Assembly (NCBI GenBank): GCA_021740995.1
Contig: JAIOYR010000031.1
Span: 1 to 39,920, forward strand
Length of the DNA stretch: 39,920 nt
Origin: Taibaiella sp.
Lineage (GTDB): Bacteria; Bacteroidota; Bacteroidia; Chitinophagales; Chitinophagaceae
Direction: 5' to 3'
In this document: positions 34,655 to 39,920 of the stretch, piece after piece
Position numbering within the stretch: the first letter of the stretch is position 1
Layout: every line of letters starts with the position of its first letter
Position numbers and translations under genes: made by a program
The notes under the pieces: model-generated
What the model was told of the DNA's origin: nothing
The model's input: the letters and a program-made list of their open reading frames with translations, nothing else
Databases searched by the model: none

Positions 34655-36699
34655 GCTTTAAAAACATCTTCAAGGTAACTGATTACTTTTACGGCATCCT
34701 CATACGTGTCGTCCATCTTACGGCTGCCACCACTCGCATACAGCGCCGTTTCGCACTCCCATATCACATCCTCCAGCTTCTTCTGAATCTCTGCCGGCAC
34801 CTGCTTCTTGCTCATCGCCTCACTCGCCGTCTCGCGCGACAGGGCACTCAGCGGTATCGACAGCTTATCGCTCATATACAGCCATATCGCCTTCGATACT
34901 TCCTCATAGAATGGCTTTTTATCCTGTGCCTGCAGCAGCTTCTTAGCCGTCACCAGCCTTTGCAGCGCTACTTTATTGGCACGCTTCTTACGCAGCAGCA
35001 CCGTGTCTCTCGACAGCTCCTCATCCCTGCGGCGCCATGCCACCACACCTATAAACAGTGCCAGCGGCAACACATACAGTAGCCAGTAGCCGCCTTTATA
35101 CAGCAGCGGAGCACTCTTCATGCACAGCTCCGCCGGTGGCGACTTCATTATATCGTGTATATCCTTAAAGCTCGATGCTGTGCCAGATTGTTGACCCCCA
35201 TCTGTCCGCTTGCCGGGGGCCACATGCAGCTTCACAGGCGCAGTGCGCTCAGTTACATAGCTATTAGTCTGTGTATTGTAGTAGGTAAACTCAATTGCCG
35301 GAATCTCGTAGTCGCCCGGTGTCTGTGGCGCTATCACATACGATATTATTTTAGACCCGCTTATTGTAGTGCTTCTGCCCGTTATCGTATCTATTATTAC
35401 CGGGTCATAGGTACTCAGCCCGTTTGGCAGGCTCAGTGTCGGTGCCTCTATCAGTTTCAGGTTACCACTGCCGGTTATGGTCAGTGTCAGCGTAGCCACA
35501 TCGTCTGTCGTCAGTTCTTTCTTATCTATCTTGCTGCTTACCCCAAAGTTACCCACAGCCCCGCCAAAGTTCGCCGGCTGGTCTTTCTCCGGCAACGGCA
35601 TTACCGTTATCTTCACTGGAGTGCTTTTCAGATGCACCTGCACATCCTTATAAGCCATAGTATTGTAGAACGAGTTATTGAAAAAAGGATCGTTCATCAT
35701 CAGCGTACCATTCCCAAACGGGTCAAACATGTCTGCCACCCTTCTCCGCACCTGCTGCACTATCCTTGCCGTACCCTTAGCCTCCGCAGGGTCCAGCTCG
35801 AGCGTGCCGCTCTGCTGCGGAAACAATGCCGACTTTTTCAGCAGAAACACCTGGTACCGCTTGCCATCTATCACCTCCTCAGTAGGTTTCGCCTGCTTGG
35901 GTATATCAAAATCCTGTGTCCAGAAACCATTTAGCGAGGGCAGTTTAGATATGCCCATCTGCATCGGTATGCGCGAGTATAGCTTGTAGCTGATGGTCAC
36001 CTGCTCGCCCACATGCACCTTGGCCTTGTCGGCAGCCACCTTTATGTACAGGTCTTTTTTCAGCTCCGCATCATTCACTTTCGGCTCCTCCTGAGCCTGT
36101 GCCTGACCCTGCTGCTGCGGCTGCCCGCCACGCCTGCCCTGCTGCATTTGCTGCATCTGTTGCTGTTGCAACTGTTGCATCTGCTGCATTTGCCGCATCA
36201 GCGCCGCCACATCATCATTAGGATCGCTGAACGGGTCGTAGGCTCTGCCCCTGCGCTGCTGCTGTTGCTGCTGCGCCACCAGCGAGCCCGCCACCACCTG
36301 TATCGTCAGTGCGTTCGACTGGTAGCTCCTGCCCGCAGCATCCTTGGCAGTTACCGGCGGAATGGTAAAGGTACCCTCACGCCTGGGCTGCAATACATAG
36401 GTCAATGAAACACTCTGAGAAGATACTACACGGTTGCCGCTTATCTCTGTGCTGCTGCTTTGCGACTGATACGGACCACCCACTATTACAAAATCAGCAT
36501 CCGATGGATTGGTAACCGACTGCAGGTTCTGTGCATCCCTGATGGTATACTGCACCTGCACCTGATCCTTTATGCCAATGCGGTTAGAGCCCGCAGCAGC
36601 CGTGAAAACCACATTCTGTCCATAAGCCGCGCAGCCCGTAACCGCTGCCAACAGCATTACAACGCAATAACGCCACATAAAATATTTAATGCGCTTCAT
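34651..36699 (-). CDS. batD: BatD-like aerotolerance protein
   Basis: The 682-residue membrane protein has a signal peptide, periplasmic beta-rich oxygen-tolerance repeats (recurring FTAAAGSNRIGIKDQVQVQYTI, VHVGEQVTISYKLY and ELTTDDVATLTLTITGSGNLK), one membrane helix near residue 540, and a basic cytoplasmic tail. That is BatD. A Gln/Met-rich low-complexity stretch (about 150-205) lies between the first two repeats and is unusual in its length. The frame is open to 36732, but the promoter lies in that part; the ATG at 36699 gives a good signal peptide. It is the first gene of a batDE unit, with batA-C absent. Confidence 0.85.
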   Translation of the reverse strand: MKRIKYFMWRYCVVMLLAAVTGCAAYGQNVVFTAAAGSNRIGIKDQVQVQYTIRDAQNLQSVTNPSDADFVIVGGPYQSQSSSTEISGNRVVSSQSVSLTYVLQPRREGTFTIPPVTAKDAAGRSYQSNALTIQVVAGSLVAQQQQQQRRGRAYDPFSDPNDDVAALMRQMQQMQQLQQQQMQQMQQGRRGGQPQQQGQAQAQEEPKVNDAELKKDLYIKVAADKAKVHVGEQVTISYKLYSRIPMQMGISKLPSLNGFWTQDFDIPKQAKPTEEVIDGKRYQVFLLKKSALFPQQSGTLELDPAEAKGTARIVQQVRRRVADMFDPFGNGTLMMNDPFFNNSFYNTMAYKDVQVHLKSTPVKITVMPLPEKDQPANFGGAVGNFGVSSKIDKKELTTDDVATLTLTITGSGNLKLIEAPTLSLPNGLSTYDPVIIDTITGRSTTISGSKIISYVIAPQTPGDYEIPAIEFTYYNTQTNSYVTERTAPVKLHVAPGKRTDGGQQSGTASSFKDIHDIMKSPPAELCMKSAPLLYKGGYWLLYVLPLALFIGVVAWRRRDEELSRDTVLLRKKRANKVALQRLVTAKKLLQAQDKKPFYEEVSKAIWLYMSDKLSIPLSALSRETASEAMSKKQVPAEIQKKLEDVIWECETALYASGGSRKMDDTYEDAVKVISYLEDVFKA

Positions 36700-36709
36700 T
36701 TGAGGTAGA

Positions 36710-36742
36710 CAAAAATAGCAGCAAACCACCACCCCCGTACAA
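36710..36742 (-). promoter_or_regulatory. batDE promoter
   Basis: On the minus strand TTG (36740-36742), a 22-bp spacer and TATTTTTG (36710-36717) precede the ATG at 36699 by 10 nt, leaving a leader of only a few nucleotides. It shows that the first 11 codons of the longer open frame are not used. Confidence 0.55.
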
Positions 36743-36812
36743 CCACCACGGTTAAACCTACGTTAAAAACTAATAAGAACGGGGGATACTATATCGATTA
36801 CCATAATCCCCA

Positions 36813-36845
36813 AGGTGTGCCACACTTCCATAGTGTGGCACACCT
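36813..36845. other. 14-bp perfect inverted repeat between batD and mutS
   Basis: aggtgtgccacact (36813-36826) pairs with 36832-36845 around the 5-nt loop tccat. There is no T-run on either side and the flanking genes diverge, so it is not a terminator for them. It could be a protein-binding site or a repeat unit. Confidence 0.6.
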
Positions 36846-36860
36846 ACCCAAGCCCCACTG

Positions 36861-36895
36861 ACTGCCGACTGTAAACTGCAAACTGCCGACTGAAA
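36861..36895. repeat. ACTGNNN heptamer array upstream of mutS
   Basis: Five heptads in phase (actgccg, actgtaa, actgcaa, actgccg, actgaaa) lie 75 bp upstream of mutS. The unit differs in sequence from the AAAGTNN arrays but shares the 7-bp period. Confidence 0.7.
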
Positions 36896-36957
36896 AACTT
36901 TATCCACACCCACCCCACACCCTATTTATAATAATAGCTATTGCGCCTGTAAGCAGT

Positions 36958-36965
36958 TAAATTTG
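36958..36965 (+). promoter_or_regulatory. mutS -7 box
   Basis: TAAATTTG matches TAnnTTTG exactly and ends 4 nt before the GTG start at 36970, implying a leaderless mRNA. A matching -33 element is not obvious. Confidence 0.5.
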
Positions 36966-36969
36966 CGAT

Positions 36970-39591
36970 GTGGCAAAAAAAGAAGCAGCGGAAACGCCCC
37001 TCATGAAGCAGCACAAGGATATTAAAGCAAAATATCCCGATGCCATATTATTATTTCGTGTAGGTGACTTTTACGAGACCTTTGGCGAGGATGCCATGAT
37101 AGCCTCACGTGTGCTGGGCATTACGCTCACCAAGCGGGCCAATGGGTCTGCATCTGCCGTAGAGCTGGCCGGCTTTCCGCACCACTCGCTGGAGACCTAC
37201 CTGCACAAGCTGGTAAAGGCCGGCTACCGGGTAGCCATCTGCGACCAGCTTGAAGACCCCAAACTCACCAAGGGCATTGTGAAGCGGGGTGTAACAGAGC
37301 TCGTTACCCCCGGTGTAGCCACCAGCGACAAGCTGCTCGAAAACCGCACCAACAACTTTCTGGCAGTGCTGCACCTTGCAGAGCCTTTGTGCGGTATCGC
37401 CTTTCTTGATATCACTACCGGCGAATTTTATGCCGCAGAGGGCGACACTGAGTACATGGACAAGCTCATGCAGAGCTTTCAGCCATCAGAGGTTATACTC
37501 TCCAAATCGCAGATGAAGCGCTTCCGCGAGCAGTTCGATACCAAGGTCTACACCTTTCAGCTCGAAGAATGGATATTCCGGGAGCAGTACGCCTACGACC
37601 AGTTGGTACAGCACTTCCAGACACAATCCCTCAAGGGGTTTGGTATAGAAGACCTCAAAGCCGCCATCACGGCATGTGGTGTAGCCATACACTACCTCAA
37701 GGATACAGAACATGCCAATCTGCAACACATCAACACCCTGCAGCGCATCACCGCCACCGATTTTCTGTGGATGGACAGGTTCACCATCCGCAATCTGGAG
37801 CTGATACATAGCAGTTATGAGCAGGGCACCAACCTGCTGCAGGCAATAGACCACACCTTCACCCCCATGGGTGCACGCCTCATGAAGCGGTGGATGATTT
37901 TCCCCCTCTATGATATGCACCGCATAGAGCAGCGGCTCAACCTTGTGAGTTACTTCCTGCTCCATCAGGACCTCAACCACTCGCTCATTACCCTAATCAA
38001 GCAAACCGGTGATGTGGAAAGACTGGTAGGCAAGATACCGCTGAAAAAAGCCAATCCGCGCGAGGTGCTGCAACTGGCGCGCAGCATACACTTTATGCAG
38101 CAGGTGCGGGAACTGTGTACCGAATCGGGCGATGCCGCGCTGAGCATCATGGCATCGCCCATGCAACCACTTGCCGAGATCAGAGAGCGCATCATCCACA
38201 CCATTTCAGATGATGCACCCGCGCTGGCGTCTAAAGGAGGCATGATACGCGCCGGCATATCCGAAGAGCTGGATCATCTGCGCACTATCTCGCGTAGCGG
38301 CAAAGACTACCTCCTCCAGATACAGCAGCAGGAGGCACAGCGCACCGGCATATCATCGCTCAAGGTGTCCTATAACAATGTGTTCGGCTACTACCTGGAG
38401 GTTACCCATACCCACAAAGACAAGGTACCTGCCGACTGGATTCGCAAACAAACCCTGGCCAATGCAGAACGTTATATAACCCCGGAGCTCAAAGAATACG
38501 AAGAAAAAATACTGGGTGCCGAAGACCGCATCATGGTAATAGAGCTGGAGTTATACCAGCAGCTATTGGTAACTATAGAGCCCTTCATTGCACCTATACA
38601 GCACAATGCCCATATCACAGCCCAGCTCGACTGTCTGTTGTGTTTTGCTGCCAATGCACAAAAGTATAACTACCACCGCCCGGCTATGGTGAGCGAGCCT
38701 ATGCTGGATATAAAAGAAGGCAGACACCCCGTGATAGAGCAGCAACTGCCCCCCGGCGACAGCTACATCACCAACGACATCAGGCTGGACAAGGAAGACC
38801 TGCAGGTGATAATCCTTACCGGCCCCAATATGAGTGGTAAGAGCGCACTGCTGCGGCAAACTGCAATCATCACACTAATGGCACATATGGGTAGCTTTGT
38901 ACCTGCGTCATCTGCCACTATTGGACTTACAGATAAGATATTCACCCGTGTAGGTGCTTCAGACAATCTGAGTGGTGGCGAGAGTACCTTTATGGTAGAG
39001 ATGAATGAAACTGCCAGCATCATCAACAATCTGAGTGAGCGCAGCCTGGTACTACTCGATGAGATAGGACGGGGCACCAGCACCTACGACGGCATATCGC
39101 TGGCATGGAGTATAGTAGAGTTTTTGCACAACAGCACATCAAGACCCAAGACACTGTTTGCAACCCACTACCACGAGCTCAACGAACTGGAGCGGCATTT
39201 GCCACGTGTAAAGAACTATCACATTACCCACAAAGAAACAGGTAACAAAGTCATATTCCTGCGCAAACTGGCACCCGGTGGTAGCCGTCACAGCTTTGGT
39301 ATTCAGGTGGCACGTATGGCGGGTATGCCCCCTAAACTGCTGGATCGTGCCAATGAAATACTGGCACAACTGGAAGAAAAACATGCTGATACCGGCGACA
39401 CCATGCAGCAAAAAATCAAGAACATAAAGCCTGCCCCCAACTACCAGCTCAACATATTTGACGGTGTTACAGAAGACATACGTCGTATCCAGCAACTGCT
39501 CGATGAAACCGACATCAACACCCTCACTCCGGTAGAGGCACTGATGAAACTAAATGAAATGAAAGGGATAGTAAAGCAGTACCGAAAGTAG
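36970..39591 (+). CDS. mutS: DNA mismatch repair protein MutS
   Basis: The 873-residue protein recognises mismatches and short loops in DNA and recruits MutL. The N-terminal domain has the mismatch-contacting motif GDFYETF (F34, E36). The connector and core/lever domains follow (about 130-560). The ABC-type ATPase domain has Walker A GPNMSGKS (618-625), the NLSGGESTFMVEMNETA signature and the Walker B segment SLVLLDEIGRGTSTYDG. A C-terminal part with LLDRANEILAQLEEKH and a conserved dimerisation region closes the protein. The GTG at 36970 gives the family N-terminus (MAKKEAAETPLMKQH); the ATG two bases earlier is out of frame. mutL is not nearby. The gene is divergent from batD. Confidence 0.97.
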   Translation: MAKKEAAETPLMKQHKDIKAKYPDAILLFRVGDFYETFGEDAMIASRVLGITLTKRANGSASAVELAGFPHHSLETYLHKLVKAGYRVAICDQLEDPKLTKGIVKRGVTELVTPGVATSDKLLENRTNNFLAVLHLAEPLCGIAFLDITTGEFYAAEGDTEYMDKLMQSFQPSEVILSKSQMKRFREQFDTKVYTFQLEEWIFREQYAYDQLVQHFQTQSLKGFGIEDLKAAITACGVAIHYLKDTEHANLQHINTLQRITATDFLWMDRFTIRNLELIHSSYEQGTNLLQAIDHTFTPMGARLMKRWMIFPLYDMHRIEQRLNLVSYFLLHQDLNHSLITLIKQTGDVERLVGKIPLKKANPREVLQLARSIHFMQQVRELCTESGDAALSIMASPMQPLAEIRERIIHTISDDAPALASKGGMIRAGISEELDHLRTISRSGKDYLLQIQQQEAQRTGISSLKVSYNNVFGYYLEVTHTHKDKVPADWIRKQTLANAERYITPELKEYEEKILGAEDRIMVIELELYQQLLVTIEPFIAPIQHNAHITAQLDCLLCFAANAQKYNYHRPAMVSEPMLDIKEGRHPVIEQQLPPGDSYITNDIRLDKEDLQVIILTGPNMSGKSALLRQTAIITLMAHMGSFVPASSATIGLTDKIFTRVGASDNLSGGESTFMVEMNETASIINNLSERSLVLLDEIGRGTSTYDGISLAWSIVEFLHNSTSRPKTLFATHYHELNELERHLPRVKNYHITHKETGNKVIFLRKLAPGGSRHSFGIQVARMAGMPPKLLDRANEILAQLEEKHADTGDTMQQKIKNIKPAPNYQLNIFDGVTEDIRRIQQLLDETDINTLTPVEALMKLNEMKGIVKQYRK

Positions 39592-39768
39592 CTTAGCACC
39601 GGCTAATAACTGCTAAATACGTCCCCGTTCATTGTTCCTCTAAATCGATATTTTACTAGCATGATTTTTAGACACAATCACATCAGTGTCCCAAACCCCG
39701 TGTAAGTACTTTCTACCCTAAAACAACTAACGCACCGATACATATTCTCCGGATTATTTCTACAAAAC

Positions 39769-39794
39769 AACAGCCCCGCATTTGCGGGGCTGTT
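39769..39794. terminator. Terminator downstream of the right-edge T9SS gene
   Basis: An 11-bp perfect GC-rich stem (aacagccccgc at 39769-39779, gcggggctgtt at 39784-39794) encloses the loop attt. On the minus strand it is followed by ttgttttgta and lies 26 bp after that gene's stop, so it mainly serves the minus-strand gene. mutS ends 177 bp away on the other side. Confidence 0.8.
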
Positions 39795-39820
39795 ACTTCT
39801 ATTTTCAATGTGTACTAGTA

Positions 39821-39920
39821 TTAGTTCTTCAGTACAAAGTGGAATACTTTGTTTGCTGTGGCAGTGCTTACATTCAGCATATACATACCATTGGCGAGTG
39901 TATTGCTCAGTTTCACCTGC
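39821..39920 (-). CDS. C-terminal end of a T9SS-secreted protein (partial)
   Basis: The minus-strand frame enters from the right edge and ends at TAA (39821-39823). Only about 32 residues are visible (VKLSNTLANGMYMLNVST ... KVFHFVLKN). The pattern LANGMYMLNV followed by a terminal basic/hydrophobic strand is the end of a T9SS type A sorting domain. The rest of the protein, and so its function, lies outside the window. Confidence 0.75.
   Translation of the reverse strand, partial: QVKLSNTLANGMYMLNVSTATANKVFHFVLKN

Overview
This 39.9-kb window is chromosomal DNA of a Bacteroidota bacterium, most likely a member of the Chitinophagales (Chitinophagaceae-like); the family-level placement is inference. 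Four features support the phylum. Several secreted proteins end in type IX secretion (T9SS type A) sorting domains. Promoters follow the Bacteroidota pattern TTTG-N(19-22)-TAnnTTTG. The ATP synthase epsilon subunit is the short type. The aerotolerance genes batD and batE and an AMP-nucleosidase of the short Bacteroidota type are present. I found no tRNA, rRNA, CRISPR array, integrase, transposase or prophage gene, and most of the window is ordinary core genome.

Layout. 1-4 kb: the tail of a T9SS cargo protein, an AMP nucleosidase, a cytochrome c lipoprotein, and a BlaI/BlaR1-type repressor-protease pair with two clear operator palindromes. 4.1-9 kb: atpD-atpC, rimO and der. 9-13 kb: a secreted PNGase F-like protein and a LytS/LytR-type two-component pair. 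13-18 kb: a BaiN/HI0933-type flavoprotein, a DUF4286 protein, the DNA-binding protein HU, leucine dehydrogenase, a broken NHL-repeat gene and a SnoaL-like protein. 18-24 kb: an M1 aminopeptidase, a MORN/TonB protein, a GtrA protein, accD and smpB. 24-29.4 kb: a saccharopine dehydrogenase family protein, a divergent MerC/Fur-family pair, and a large NHL-repeat/Ig-like T9SS protein. 29.5-33.7 kb: a MITE-like element, an ECF sigma factor with a membrane partner that ends in a beta-barrel, a small ORF, a lipocalin-like protein and a 2OG-Fe(II) oxygenase. 33.9-39.9 kb: batE-batD, mutS, and the tail of another T9SS protein.

How genes work together. Clear functional units are blaI-blaR1, atpD-atpC, the LytS/LytR pair, the sigma/membrane-partner pair, batD-batE, and the Fur-family/MerC divergent pair, whose shared 85-bp region carries two GCAAC-N3-GTTGC palindromes placed to control both promoters.

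Most notable observations: (1) the Fur/MerC regulatory region; (2) a sigma-factor partner that joins an inner-membrane anchor to an outer-membrane-type barrel; (3) a recurring arrangement of -7 boxes only 4-8 nt before ATG, GTG or TTG starts, implying leaderless mRNAs; (4) dispersed heptamer and octamer arrays between genes; (5) a 173-bp element with perfect 15-bp terminal inverted repeats; (6) a T9SS gene inactivated by an 11-bp tandem duplication. None is proven to be a new system, but the first two are the best leads.
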